Of a DNA stretch of 64,000 nucleotides, positions 37,503 through 50,230 are shown in pieces. The translations under genes and the position numbers were made by a program. Each line of letters begins with the position of its first letter. The stretch's first letter is position 1. The notes beneath the pieces were generated by a model. That model did not search any database and was not told the DNA's origin. It saw only the letters and a program-made list of their open reading frames with translations. The DNA is from Thermoascus crustaceus. Its lineage: Eukaryota; Ascomycota; Eurotiomycetes; Eurotiales; Thermoascaceae. Where the stretch lies: NCBI GenBank assembly GCA_001599835.1, contig BCIC01000002.1, positions 85,593 to 149,592 on the forward strand, read 5' to 3'.

Positions 37503-38771
37503 CGGATCTTAGATTGATATGTAGCTTTGGGGGTTTTTACTTGTAGAATTCGTTAGTAAGGGATGCGTACTAAGTAAGTACTAGATCAGTGCTTGGGTCT
37601 TGGGGACCTCATGTGAGTAAGAGAAAGAGAATCTCGTTAGTTGTTGGTTTCGGTCACGAGGGGCCATCTGTAGATTTAGCTGCCGGTGAGTGATAGCCTA
37701 GATCTCAATGAGTGTGTTAGGACATTGCATTGGTCTTTATAAACAATCACTTTTATTGGCTTTAAACAGCCAAGTGGAGGTAGAGGTGCATCGTTTTGAA
37801 TGCCATTGTCATAAGAGATGCGGTGACTGTGAACAGGTTCTAGTAGCTGCTAAACCCTAATACTGCCCTCTTCGACCTGTAACAACCTTTATCCGTTCTC
37901 CGGATGATCGACTCCTCGCTTCGAACAACCTCCTACCAACTATCTGAATCTCACTAAGTGAGTATGGTAAGCTACCCATGTCCTGCTGGCTGCTCACATG
38001 ATAAACGGTATCTAGCACGCAAGAAGATGTACTTATTGAGTTCCCATCCGCCGTGACTAGGCCCTACGACCGGTCCACGCCAAATCCGCTCTTCCCACGC
38101 TCATACGTGGGTTTCTGCGGGGAAGATGCTATATGCAGTATGGACCAGCCCGTCTGTCCGATTGCGAGATCTTGGCTCCTTCGGGCCTTGAGGGTCGATC
38201 GCCCATCCTGCGGGGTCAGGATGCTCGACCCGTGGATGGACAGTGACTAGTTGCCATGCTAATTGTGGTCGTCCAGCCTCACAGCTGACACATGGAAATA
38301 CTTCCAGTACGGAGTAGTCACGAAGACACACACCTCGCGGAGCGGGGCACATGGCTATTTCATGCATTTCAGGCATCCTGACTCGCATTCCAACAAAGAC
38401 CTGCTGTTTACAGGAGGATTGTCACTCTGCAGGCTGTTCGGCCGGGCTTAGTCATCGACTATACGCCGTCGAATGCGGCACGCGATGTGGAGAGGGCAAT
38501 GACGAGATTCCCTAGCGGTCTTCGCAAAGCTGTCCGCTACACTGTCATCCAACCCACCATGGACAGCAGCTTGCTATCCTATATGGTGCCCTCGTGGCAC
38601 GCAAACGGCGACATGGGCCCGACGCCGGTGCGCGGGCCTTGTGCCGCTGATGCCCTCGAGGCCGTCCTGACGCCTTTTATACTTCTGGTGCGCGCCGTCG
38701 TTGAGCGTCTCACTGGAATCACGATATTTGAGTCTGATAGTACCTCCGTGCCAGGGCTCTTCGCGCAAACA
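37503..38771. other. intergenic upstream of the glutaminase gene
   Basis: No supported gene. An open frame in phase with the glutaminase runs back to 38487, but a start there would bury the signal peptide, so I treat it as non-coding leader. Confidence 0.5.
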
Positions 38772-40966
38772 ATGGCCCGTTTCGCTCCCCAGTTCAGACT
38801 GGGCCAACTGATCGGGTTCCTGCTCTCCGTGCTCTTCTCTGCCAATGCCGCTCCCAACTATGATCCCGTACGGGCCCCGTCCTATCCCCTGGCGGTCCGG
38901 AATCCGTACCTCTCGACGTGGATTCCGGGGAACCTGGTAGAGAACCTGCCCTCAGCTCTGCCGCAGTTCTGGGCGGGACAGAATCTCTCGTGGGCAGTCA
39001 TTGCGCGCGTAGATGGCACAGCGTACAGTCTGCTGGGCGTGCCTGATCCCGGGGAAGACATCAAGCCGGCGACGATTCAGAGCGCCCAGTATACCTCGAC
39101 GCATTCTATCTTCACCCTGGCCGCAGGACCGGCGACGTTCACGCTGGATTTTCTGTCTCCGGTATCCCCGTCCAACTATCTCCGGCACTCGCTACCTTTC
39201 AGTAAGGTTGCCATACAGAGTACATAGACAACTTAAAGCTGACTTGCAACTTAGGTTATTTGACGGTCTCCGTGTCTGGTTCTGATTTGAGTAGCGTGCA
39301 GGTGTATTCTGACATTGACGGTACATGGACTGGCCAGTCGTCGGATACCTCCCGGACCTTTGACAGGACGGGGACCACGTCTCTGTACTCGCTGTCAGTC
39401 AACAATGCCGCCACATACTCTGAATCTGCCGACATGGCTCTCTGGGGTGAGGCCATCCTCGCGTCGAGGCCGTCCGCAACGTCTACTCTGTACTCCTGGT
39501 CTGGAGACCGTCAAACTGCGCGGTCTCAGTTTGCCGGCCAGGGGAAGTTTCCCGCACAGCAGCCAAGTTGGACCCCCGGCGGCGTGGTTGCTTTCGCTCA
39601 CGATCTGGGGCATGTTGTCGGCAGCCAGTCCGTGACTTTTGCTGTCGGCTACGTTCGAGAGCAGGCAATCAACTATCTAGGCGAACCCTACACTGGTTAC
39701 TATCGCGCCAAATATCCGAAGACGGTCGATGCGGTCTCGCATTTCTTGGATGACTATGAAGACGCTTTGAATGAGTCACACCAACTGGACTCGAAGATAT
39801 CTTCCGCAGCAAAGGACGTTGCCGGGCAGAAATACTCAGACATCGTCACTCTGTCGGTCCGACAGGCCTATGGTGCGATCGACGTGACCATCCCTAATGA
39901 ATCGCTCGACACTACCAATGTGTTGGCGTTCATCAAGGAGCTCTCGAGTAACGGGAACCTGAACACGGTGGACATCATCACGCCGGCTTTCCCGATATAC
40001 TACGTTATAGAGCCTGATTTCATCAAGCTTCTGCTCGAGCCGATCATGAGGTACCTAAAGGCAGGACGCTGGCACTTGCCCTATGCCATCCATGACCTGG
40101 GCACTCACTATCCCAACGCCACCGGTCACGACGACCAACAAGCTGAGCCTATGCCAATCGAAGAGAGCGGCAATCTCTTGATCCTTGCTCTTGCGTATCA
40201 ACGCGCAACCGGCGACTCAAGCTGGCCAGCTCAGTACAAGGACGTACTGCAAAAATATGCAGACTACCTCGTTCATAACAGCATCAACATCGCCAACCAG
40301 CTCTCCGCCAATGATGCCGCTGGCCCGCTTCCCAACGAGACCAACCTCGCCATCAAAGCCGCCGTGGGCCTCAAGGCTTTTGGCAACCTCACCGGTCTCG
40401 GAAACTACTCGCGCATCGGTGAGGAACACGCCACGCTCCTCTACGACGACGGCCTTGCGACGGACGCGCAGAAAACCCACTTCGTCCTCGAGTATCCTGA
40501 CAAGCCGTCGAGCTGGAAAACCCCTTACAACCTGTACCCGGACGTGCTCTTCGACCTTGAAACCTTCCCCGATGCCGCCTACAAGATGGGCGGCGACTTC
40601 TTCCCGACGGTCCGCGGCGAGTACGGTGTCGCACTCGACAACCGCCTTGACTGGGCCAAGTCCGACTGGAACATCTGGCTCGCGGGCACTTTTGGCACCT
40701 CGAGCACGCGTGACCAGTTCGTCGACGACCTCTGGGCATTCATGACCAACGGCCTGAACACCTGGCCCTTCTCCGACCGGTACGTCTCCACCTCCGCCCT
40801 GGGCAGACAACCGGGCGTTGCCGTCCTCTGCAGGGCACGTCCCACGGTTGGGGGACATTTGGCCCTGCTGGCGTTCAAGGGGCCCAGGTCGCTTTCTGTC
40901 TCTGGCGGTACGAAGCGGACGCTGTCTGAAAACTTGGGTTTCGATGAGTTGGGAGAGGAGCTATGA
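38772..40966 (+). CDS. gtaA: secreted glutaminase, GtaA type
   Basis: Extracellular or wall-bound fungal glutaminase family (DUF5127/DUF4965/DUF1793 arrangement) that deamidates glutamine. Exons are 38772-39201 and 39255-40966 (one 53-nt intron, A|GT codon split), giving 713 residues. The signal peptide includes LGQLIGFLLSVLFSANA. The mature start is typical: YPLAVRNPYLSTWIPGN, then GQNLSWAVIARVDG. The central six-hairpin-like region includes AGRWHLPYAIHDLGTHYPNA, MPIEESGNLLILALAYQRAT and TPYNLYPDVLFDLETFP. The C-terminal region has NGLNTWPFSDRYVSTS and RPTVGGHLALLAFKG. The start at 38772 is chosen for the signal peptide. Several N-x-S/T sites fit a secreted protein. It is not the unrelated bacterial-type glutaminase fold. 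Confidence 0.92.
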
Positions 40967-41292
40967 CGGTACAGGTGCCGGAACAACAGTACCTAGCTAG
41001 TACTTGGGTACTCCACTTGGTAGATATGGCGGCCGCTCTCCAGACGTTGACGTTGCATGCATCTGAGATCCATGATGAGAGTACGCTGCTGAAGTATATA
41101 TAATCATCATCATGAGCGTGGTATGACCAGGATTTGGATTTATATATATATATATATATATATACGCATGCCTACGTACGTACTGTGAATGAATGATGGA
41201 TATGTCACGATCATAACCATAGCTACCTTCTCAGGCCATCATTTCTCGGACCCAGCTTTTTTTTTCCCTCGAAAAGCTGCACCAAATCTCAG
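40967..41292. other. convergent 3' flanks with TA microsatellite
   Basis: Short interval between two convergent genes, with a (TA)12 run at about 41140-41164. Nothing else seen. Confidence 0.7.
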
Positions 41293-42381
41293 CTAATGCC
41301 TTCCCATGGAAATGAGAATGGCCTGGTCCCTGCTAATCTCCGGACCAAAAGTCTCTGCCAGCGCCTCCCTAGAGGAACGAGAACGGTTCGAACGGCCAGG
41401 TCCAGGCCAAGGCCCCTCCTCATCCGGCTCTATGCCAAAGAATTCATGAGCAGAACCCCAATCCTCATACGGAAACCTGAGACATTGCCCGAATTTCTCT
41501 TCCGGAGAACTCCAAGATGCACCGACAACACACTGAACCACCCACGTCGTGTAGATCGAGATGTCGGACTCTGCCGCTGCGCGCTCAAACACCTGTCTCA
41601 ATTCCGGCTCTTCTACTATGCCCGTCGGGATCTGTCCCCACCAAAGGACCAAAGAGGAAGAGATGCGTTTCCAGGGACCCAGGAGGAGAAGGAGGTCGTA
41701 GAGCATGTTCATGCGTAGTCCGATGTTAGTAGTACCATCGTTAGTACTGTCGTCGTTGCCGTTGTTCTTATCATTGCTGTCGCTGTTGCTGCCAGCAACA
41801 GTCCCGGTAGTAGCAGCAGTAGTACCACCCGGGACCGGGATCGTAAACCTCACCCACGATTCCCCCATTCGCGAGGAAGAAACGCTCACATATGACACCG
41901 TCAGCGCCGGCGGCTGTTGGATGAGCATGCGCCGCCAACTGGCTTCTCTGCGAAGGTAGGCGGTCCTCTTCTCGGGGTGTTTTGCCAGATCTAGCGACGC
42001 GAGCGTGAACTCCCGCGCGTCTTGACCGTCCGGGGTCAGTGAGGTGTTGTTGTTGGTTTCGTTTTGGACCGGATCTTCATTTCCATGGCCTTGGTGGGTT
42101 GAGATTGCTGTTGCTGTTGTCGTTGGGTCCTGAGGGAAGAATGGCGGAAATAATTCAGCGAGAAGGGGATTGTACACTTTCTTAATGCTAGTCCTGGAGG
42201 ATGAGTCCACAGGGACACAACGGAAAAATAGGGCCTGTTGGATGGACGGGGAGGAAGTGATTAGATCCGTCCAGGCGTGGCAGACGAGCTGGGCTGATGT
42301 GAGGAGGGTGCGCATGTCCAGGTGGAGGAGGATCAGTTCGAGCAGTTCGGGGGTGGATAGGACGCGGTTTTGAGGTGCCAT
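41293..42381 (-). CDS. F-box domain protein
   Basis: Single-exon gene of 362 residues, probable substrate adaptor of an SCF ubiquitin ligase. The F-box is at residues 6-50: LSTPELLELILLHLDMRTLL, then AQLVCHAWTDLITSSPSIQ. The next motif, FFRCVPVD...NPLLAELFPPFF, and a later segment, TAYLRREASWRRMLIQQPP, are a pattern common to a large fungal F-box family. A low-complexity Asn/Asp/Gly/Thr-rich insert (GSNSDSNDKNNGNDD) lies near 205-220. The ATG at 42381 has an A at -3. The recognition target is unknown. Confidence 0.85.
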   Translation of the reverse strand: MAPQNRVLSTPELLELILLHLDMRTLLTSAQLVCHAWTDLITSSPSIQQALFFRCVPVDSSSRTSIKKVYNPLLAELFPPFFPQDPTTTATAISTHQGHGNEDPVQNETNNNTSLTPDGQDAREFTLASLDLAKHPEKRTAYLRREASWRRMLIQQPPALTVSYVSVSSSRMGESWVRFTIPVPGGTTAATTGTVAGSNSDSNDKNNGNDDSTNDGTTNIGLRMNMLYDLLLLLGPWKRISSSLVLWWGQIPTGIVEEPELRQVFERAAAESDISIYTTWVVQCVVGASWSSPEEKFGQCLRFPYEDWGSAHEFFGIEPDEEGPWPGPGRSNRSRSSREALAETFGPEISRDQAILISMGRH

Positions 42382-44263
42382 TTTTGGTTTTGGGACATTT
42401 GATATTTGACGGTTTGGTCCTGATGATTTGGTTCTGACAGTTTATTGTGTTGGTGTTAGGGGAGAAGTAGCAGGCAGCAACAGGAGGAGAGTAAGCAGGC
42501 TGTCAGACAGGACCTAATTTATTGCTACCTACTCCCGCAATCAAGTCCACTAATTCCTAGTACGGTTTCCTGACAGCGGTTTTAGTTTGATGCTACCTTC
42601 CAACTACCAGAGTCTCTCGCCTAGTTAAATCAGCCTTGATACCTAGGTAGGTATGTTTTAGGGCCTGCCTACCCATGACATCGATTTAATCGGCGACGTT
42701 TAAGGCCGCATCGAAAGTGCGGGGAGCATATTATGTTTCCTTTTCAGGTTTAGTGCATTTTAAGCGTTATTGTCTATGTCACTCTGCTCTAGGATCAGGA
42801 TTCTATGCAAGATACTAGTATGCTGGGAGGTTCTCGATTTGAACAATCTCCTCTGCTAGGCCCGGCATCTTCACACCTTTCATCTTTCAAAAAGATGATT
42901 CTCAAATCGTTTTACAGGGCAGGTAATTACTTTTATATCTAGGTATGTACAAAGGTGATGACTTCTGCTCCTCTTTTTAATCTGCAATCCATGTCGATTG
43001 CGTTCAATGGAGAGAGGTGCAGGACTTGGCAAGACACTTGTGAATGACAAACACACGTTCGTCCAGTCAGTTTACTACCTACCATCTGGAGTTGGTGGCA
43101 AGTCAACAATCTTATACTCGTATGGCTTCGTGTTCCAACTACAGCGTGCCTACCTACTAGTTAGCACAGCTTGGGTTACAGTTGAATAAAGACTTATAAT
43201 TCTTGACGGTTTCGCATTCAATCCTTGAGGCCCTCTCTGTTGCACTCTGCATTTTTCTTTTCCCCTTTTACTCTATCTATCTATAGATCTGCCTGTGCTA
43301 TCTGCAAGGTACCCCGGGCCGTGATAATATCCGCAGACCGTTGGAATCCTCAGGCTGAAATAAGACATGAGTAGCATGAAGCGGTGAGCAGAGCACGTCA
43401 AAACCCGCTAGTCCAAGTCGTCATGCGAACAAAAAGAAATAAAGATCAAAGAACAGACAATAAAGAAGACGGCTGCTGGCATTTTCCAGCTCCAGTAAGA
43501 CTACTATCTAGATGTCAAGCGGAACTATCCGGTATGTGTCAGTGTCAGTCCGGTATCAGAATCTAGGCGGGTCTACGATTTATATATGTACCTCATGGCA
43601 TGATTCGTTTATTTTACAGGGTGTTAGGCACTCTTAAAATGCAACAGGCTGATAGATAGAGTGATAATGTGTAGATCTAACTTATCTATTTAACGGAGAA
43701 TTAGAACTCTGCTGCTTTTCAACCCCTCATGCAGTCTGCAAGATCAGCGAGTATAGTGAGGTAATGGTGTGTACCATATCATGTACGAGAAATGCCAATT
43801 CCCGCACAATTAGTATGCAGCGGAATAGATCCTTTTTTTCTAGGTATTCATTAAAGCATCCTTTATGTGTGTAAGATAAAGCAGATGCTTTGCCCGTGGC
43901 GTGATAGAGCACCGCTTACATAAGCTCTCCAGACCGAAAGGGAACGAACAACGACTCCTTCTCGACAGACCGCGCTTCTCAACCTCACGCATTCCCGCCC
44001 CCGTCTCATTTCTCCCTCTCCTGCTCTCTTGCTCTCCCTCTGGCCGCCAGCTCGTCCTCCCAGCTGTCTTCTAGCTTCTCATCCTACCGCGCCCCAGCCG
44101 TCGACTCCGGCGCTCTCCCTACCGTGTTTTCTCTCTCCTGGCCCGTTCTCTTTATCTCTCACTCTCCGCATCCTACCTTCACCTTCCCACTTTCCCCTCT
44201 CCTCCCTCTCCTTCCTTCACCTCCGTACCGTTCTAACGACCTTCTCCTCGCGCTCCATCACTC
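42382..44263. other. intergenic of 1.9 kb
   Basis: The right end (from about 43980) is a strongly CT-rich leader of the DUF2433 gene. The remainder is AT-rich with scattered short frames and no supported gene. Confidence 0.55.
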
Positions 44264-46727
44264 ATGGCTTCTGTAAGTTCCCCCTCTTCCATCCCCTGTC
44301 CGGCCGTCGCGTCGGTGGTCGCCCCGCGGCACGGCGTGTTGTCTTTTTTGGGGCCCCGGACACAGACCGGACTGACCAAACCTTCTCGCTCCTAACAGCC
44401 CCGTCCTCCTCACAACTTCGGTCCCCAAGGCTACCATCTCCCGAACGGCGCAGCGCCAGGTGGTCCCACGCCGGGAGCCGCTCCTCTCCTTCCCAATAAT
44501 GGCAGAATCATCCAGAACGGCCCCGTGAGGGTGCTGTGTGTTGCGGATGTCAGAGGTAAGAGGGAACATGGGAAGCTCGGGCGGCCAGTTACGTGTCGCC
44601 CCGGGACGCTGCTACGGTTCAGTCCGATACTGACGGTGTTTTTTCTTTTGCTGGATAGGAAACCTCAAGTCTCTGAATGAGCTGGCCAAACAGGCCCGTG
44701 CAGATCACATCATCCACACCGGCGACTTTGGTTTCTACGATGACACATCGCTGGAGCGGATTGCTGACAAGTGAGTGAAAATGACCGGTGCTTTCGCGCG
44801 TTGCGCCTATTCGAGCGGTGGGCTGACTTTTGACAGGACCCTGAAACACGTGGCACAGTATTCTCCGCTCCTGCCAGAGAGCATCAAGCGAACCATTGCG
44901 CAGATTCCTCCTCAGCAGTCCATCAAGCAGCGCTTCTCCCCCGAGCAGCTTCCGCTGTCTGAGCTTCCTCTGCTACTCAACAAGCAACTGACTCTGGACG
45001 TTCCCGTGTATACCGTGTGGGGTGCGTGCGAGGATGTCCGGGTGTTGGAGAAGTTCAGGTCGGGAGAGTACAAGGTGGACAAGCTGCACATTATCGATGA
45101 GGCAAACTCGCGGCTGCTGGATGTTGGTGGTGTCAAGCTGCGCCTGCTGGGCCTGGGAGGTGCCGTTGTGATGCACAAGCTGTTCGACAACGGTGAGGGC
45201 AAGACGACCATCGCTGGTGGCCAGGGCACTATGTGGACCACCCTCCTCCAGATGGGTGAGCTGGTTGACACAGCCAACCGCGTTTACGACCCGTCGGAGA
45301 CTCGTATCTTCGTGACACACGCATCCCCGGCCCGTGAGGGTATGTTGAACCAGCTCTCCGTTACGCTCAAGGCCGACTTCTCCATATCCGCCGGTCTCCA
45401 CTTCCGCTACGGCTCCTCCTACAACGAATTCTCCGTCAACCCGACCCTTGACCACTACCGCGGGAAGCTTGCGGCATCCAAGGCTTCCTTCAACGATGTG
45501 TGGGACACTGTCCGGGGCGAGGTCGAGGCCGCCATTGCCTCCAATGAGGCCCAGAAGACGCTCCTGGACAATGCTCTTGACATCGTGCAGAAAATGCCTT
45601 CGGTCGCCAATGGTGGAAACCCATTCGGCGGTCCCGTTGCCGCAGGAAACGCCGGTGGTCAAGTCGACGAGAGCGCCTTCAAGAACATGTGGAACTTCAA
45701 CCTCGCTGACGCTGCTTTCGGTTATCTGGTCTTGGAGATTGAGGGTGGACGGATAGGTACTGAGATGCGCGCACAGGGCTTCAACTTCGCGCACCGTGGC
45801 GGAAAGCCTCAGAATGCTATTCCCGCTCAGCCTGCAAATGCTGCTGCTCCTGCGGTCCCTGGTCAGGCCCGTGGTCCAGCTCCTCAGTTTGGCCAGGCTC
45901 AGCCAGTTCGTCCTGGTGGTCCCGGTGCTCCCTCTTTCCAGCAGCAGCAGCCGCCACAGCAGCCGCAGCAGGGCCAGCCTCAGGCTCAGCCTGCTCAGCC
46001 TGCCCAAGGCAAGCCCCAGACTCAGGGCCCTCCGCGCGCAGCAGCCTCTCCGGCACCTGTCATCCCTAAGGCACCAACCCCCCAGCCCGCTGCCACCCCT
46101 GCGCCGCAGCCTGCTGCGGCAGAGCCGGAGAAGCAGGCCGCCCCTGAGGCCAACGGCACAACTCCGCCTGAGAAACCATCCGAGTCCCCTGTCCCAAGGG
46201 GCGACAAGAAGCAGAGCAACGGGCTCTTCGTGTCGAATGTGGACAATGAGCAGGCTATCCGGGACCTCTTCCCCGAGGAGGACAAGTCCAAGATCGTCAA
46301 GATCGAGAAATGGGGCAAGTTCAACCATGTCGTGACCTTCGGATCCGTTGAGGAGGCCAAGGCAGCGCTTGACCGCCAGCCACCGGAGCACAAGAAGCCC
46401 AGCCCGCCGGGCCAGCCACGCAAGCCTAACATGAAGTTCTTCGAGGATCGTGGCAGCCACCGCCGTGATGGCAACGCAGGAACATGGCAGGCCAGCAGCC
46501 GCGGCGGAGCGAACGCGGCACAGCGAGGTGGATACCAGAGCGGAGGAGCCAGTGACAGTGATGGTAGCCGTCGCGGCGGATTTGGAGGACGAGGACGAGG
46601 CCGTGGCAGCGACCGCGGTCGTGGCGGACGAGGACGCGGTGGCTTCGGCAAGGGTAGTACTGGCACTGACTCGCCAGCTCCTCCCTCGACCTCGTCGACC
46701 CCCGCTGACAAGCCTTCCGAATCGTGA
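44264..46727 (+). CDS. DUF2433 metallophosphatase-like protein with RRM-like segment and RGG tail
   Basis: Exons are 44264-44272 (only nine bases, MAS), 44399-44555, 44659-44770 and 44837-46727 (introns 126, 103 and 66 nt), giving 722 residues. The first half looks like a calcineurin-type phosphoesterase fold, but with replaced metal ligands: VLCVADVRGN in the DxHG position, IIHTGDFGF for the GD motif, WGACED for GNHE and FVTHASP for GHxH. This matches the fungal DUF2433 family. A Pro/Gln/Ala-rich linker follows. An RRM-like segment (NGLFVSNVDNEQAIRDLF ... FNHVVTFGSVEEAKAAL) is at about 560-620, and an RGG/GRGR tail at about 665-705. RNA binding is inferred from the last two parts. Loss of the ligands suggests no phosphatase activity. 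Upstream DNA is CT-rich, as in strongly expressed fungal genes. Confidence 0.85.
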
Positions 46728-48288
46728 ACGTCTTTTTACGCCGTGTATGGTCTCCGACTAAAAACGCTTTCTTTACCCCCCTTGCGCTCTTGTTTTTATG
46801 CCAATGCCCTTGATTTCTTCTCGTGTGATCTTTGCCACCCATGTTTCTTTTTCCGAGCGACATGTTTGTACTTTTCTACACTTTTCTTTTTAGTAAAGAG
46901 TTTACCCTGTGGTTGAGGTGTGTGTCACCTACGTCCGGGGAGCTAATGCGAGGAGAAGCATTTGCCGTATCCTCTGTTTCTTCCTTTTAGCCCTAGTCTT
47001 GTACTTTATTACACGAATTTCTCTTGTATGTGGGGAAAACGTTGTGCTGGCTGTCGGTTGTGATTACGGGAGTTATTTCGTCGGAAGCAGAGTCGTGGCG
47101 GGGCTGACGTCTTCAACCTCCAGGGGAGAGATGATCACAGCTATTTTTTTCTGCCTGCAGTATGTCTGGTATGGTTTTCTTTCCTGTATCTTTTGTAGTT
47201 TGGCTTGTAATGAAACGGGCTGGGAATGGGACGTGGGAAAGGAACGAGTAATGTCAGGCATGCAGCGGGCACGAAGAAAACGGCTGTACTTAGAAACGAC
47301 TCCGCCGGAGACACGAATAGCGATACCCTCATAGGTTTTAGTGTTTCGTACCTTTTCCCTTGTCAGGCCTTTTCGTAGTATGACTGTAGAGTGAAGTAGG
47401 GACTTTTTTGGTAATCACATGATGGATAGATCAGCTGGGGCTGTTGCAGTAAACCCTCACTGAAGATCCTGATACGGAATGCTCAGGCGCCTGGTTAATG
47501 ATGTATGTGCTATCTATCCTCCATCCATTGATTCAAGCCTCGCTAGATTGTTGCACAAAAAGGCAGCCCTCTAAACCCTACGTGTAAGTACAACTTGATA
47601 TATATATACCATGATAATGATATCACAACCCATGTATGTATGTCCCCGAAAGCAAGTACTCTATAAAGTGATGATGCATTTTTTTTTTCCCTTCCTTCTC
47701 TGTAATAACTAAACAACTAGCTGGCATTTTTGGTTGATTTGATTTGATCGATAGTGGCTGTAGGTAGGTTTCTTTAACACTTTAGAAGTTAGGTATATGT
47801 GTGTATGTACTGTACACATGCTTTTCAGAGGTATTAGTTCAGTTGGAAATAAAATGTAGGTGGGTGAGATGAGATGAACCAATGATGCATGTAAACTGTA
47901 TATATACACGTTGGATGTTATGTATCAGTGTCTAATTATTTGAGACAGCAGTTAACAATTACATAGTTAGCTAGATACCTAGAGTAGTAAAAATTGCACT
48001 CCGATTGTTCTCGCCCTTTAATCTTTAAAAGGAAATCGAAGGGGGTGATTTCGAGTAAATAGAAACTACTCTTGAAGAACAACATGCACAATGTATATTC
48101 GATGGGCTTCTAGCAGTTGTCCTATAAACCCCAAGTTGGCTGGCGGCCGTCACTGACCAAAACCAAAACCAGCCGCTCTATATTTGTGACAACTACAGAT
48201 AGACAAGACAGGATGAACCCCTATTTTTCTTTTGTTTTCCTTTCCTTTGCTTTTTTGCTTTTCCCCTTTTACGACCCGACAGTCCACA
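46728..48288. other. convergent 3' flanks, 1.6 kb
   Basis: 3' flanks of two convergent genes. It contains T-rich tracts and TA/GTAT repeats near 47600-47640. An open frame at 46909-47334 lacks domain or splice support. No gene called. Confidence 0.55.
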
Positions 48289-50230
48289 TCACTGACTCCT
48301 GAACAACCGCAATCCACCCTCCTCCGCATCCTCATCGCTATCATCTCCCGCATTCCCCTTAACCCCATTCTCCTCCTCACTATCCTCACCCAACATCCCA
48401 CTCGCCGTCTTCCCCAGCAACGAGGCAAAGAACTCCTCGCGGGCCCGGCTGGTCCACGTCCCGCGATCCTCGGGCGCCATGAAGTTCTGCAGCTTCTCGT
48501 GCACGTTGTACCGCATCTTGCGGCCCTTGGAGGCCTTGGTGTCGACGGCGCGTTTGACTTTGTCCTTGCGCATCCCCGTCACGGGGTGAATGGTGGAGCC
48601 GGTGCGTCCGGAGGCGGAGGCGGTGGAGGTGGGGAGTTGGATGTGGAGGGCGTCGACGCCGTTGGTGATGGCGTCGGAGGAGGACATGCGCTGCTCGACG
48701 AGGTCGCGGAGGAGGGATTGGTAGAAGAGGGTGTCGTCGTAGATGGGCTCGGTGGGCTCGTTTTCGGAGGTGCCGTTGGTAGTGCCATTAGACAGATTCT
48801 CTCTGCGCGAACGCTTCGCGGCTCTCTCGCCGGAAATCTCCGAGGCGACGTGCGCGTCCAGCACGGCGGTGATGGTCTGCTGTGCGCTGCCGGTGGAGGT
48901 GCCGAGGAGTTTGCCCCGGGCGTTGGGCAGCGTCGCGCTGGAGCCGCGGACTTTGAGAGACCACTTGTCGAGGATGGCGCGGCGGTGGGCGAGCGATTCG
49001 GATTCCAGCTCCGTCATGCGCTTCCACAGCGATGCTGATGATGCCGTAGGGGAAACTGGGGCAGGTCTCTTCCTCTTCTTGGACGGGTCCTTGGCCTGCG
49101 CGTCGGCGAGCGTGTGCCGGAGTTCCTCCAGTGTAGACCACAGCGCGAGGGCAGCGGACTCGGCGGAGCGGATGGCTTCTTCATCGATGCTGTCAGCCTC
49201 CTTGGCCGCGGCGGGAAGCTCGTTGATGGCCGTCAAGCCTTTCTGCAGCTTGATACGGGTGTTCAGGAGGGCGTCGAAAGTGGAACGCTGTTGCTTCACA
49301 GCCATACCCTTGGCAGCATCTGCCTTGGCTGCCTGGGAGATGGTCGCTGCGATGGTCTTCTGGTCCGTGGCCATCAGCCTGCGCAGCTCCTCACGCTCGG
49401 AGGATTCTTTGGACTTGGGCAGGTCGAGGGCCTCATCCTTGTCCTCATCGGAGAGATCGCTCTCGTCGTCGTCCTCATCTTCGTCGTCGAAGCCTTCTGA
49501 TCCTTCAGAACCATCTTCACCGCCCTCGTCGCTGTCAGATTCATCCGTGTCCATCCCGTCGACGCTCTCATCCTCATCAGCAAACCGGGCCTTCTTGCCA
49601 GCGCGAGACTTGACGCCGTTTGCCTTGGCTTTGGCACTCTTTCTGAAAGCGTCGGAAGCGTCAGACTCCTCATCATCCTCATCATCATCCTCATCCTCGT
49701 CCTCGAGACCATCAACATCCTCCTCATCCTCGTCGTCTTCTCCCGACTCGCCCTCTTCATCTTCGTCTTCATCCTCATCCTCCGAACCCTCCTCGTCACT
49801 CGAGCGCGCTCTGAAGGGATCATCATCGCTCTCCGCCTCGAGCGCCTCCCTGCTGACCTTGGAACCGGCATATTCTTTGCCTAGTCTGATCGTCTCCGGT
49901 TTGCGCAGTTTTCCTTTGCTGCCAGAAAATCAGAAACGACCCCCCCAAAGAACGGAAGAAAAGAAGGACAGAAAAAACTCACCCTACAACCTCATAATGC
50001 TCCCTCCCGGCATTCTCATCAACCGCGGAGCGCGCATCGTCGGAGTCGCTGCCGGGACCTCCAAGATCCTGGTCTTCGGGGTCGAAGTCTGCAGGTGCAC
50101 GCGGTCAGCTCTGCGAGAAAACATGCGCAGGAAATACTTGAAGAGGCAACATACCTCTCGGCGCAGGATCCTCAAGATCGGCAATCTGCTCCGCGAGGGT
50201 CATGCGCGAGCGCTGCTTCGGGGGCGCCAT
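48289..50230 (-). CDS. bfr2: Bfr2/AATF-type ribosome biogenesis protein
   Basis: Nucleolar SSU-processome component needed for early cleavages of pre-rRNA. Exons are 50230-50155, 50088-49983 and 49918-48289 (introns 66 and 64 nt), giving 603 residues. The N-terminus, MAPPKQRSRMTLAEQIADLE, and the acidic Asp/Glu/Ser-rich block (about residues 95-200) are typical. The AATF leucine-rich part covers KQQRSTFDALLNTRIKLQKG to SLWKRMTELE. The C-terminal TRAUB domain has DDTLFYQSLLRDLVEQRMSS, then KASKGRKMRYNVHEKLQNFM. Ends in an acidic tail with RLFRSQ. It shares a 232-bp upstream region with ind1. A 500-codon open frame on the opposite strand mirrors the acidic and Ser codons and is not a gene. Confidence 0.95.

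Noticed and set aside
38487..38771. N-terminal extension of the glutaminase by 95 codons
   Set aside because: In frame, but it would bury the signal peptide that begins at 38772. The extension has no conserved sequence.
44973..46460. Arg/Leu-rich open frame of about 495 codons on the minus strand
   Set aside because: Antisense shadow of the DUF2433 gene, with no start context or family signal.
46909..47334. 141-codon open frame on the plus strand downstream of the DUF2433 gene
   Set aside because: It lies in 3' flanking DNA, with mixed codon use and no recognisable domain or splice sites.
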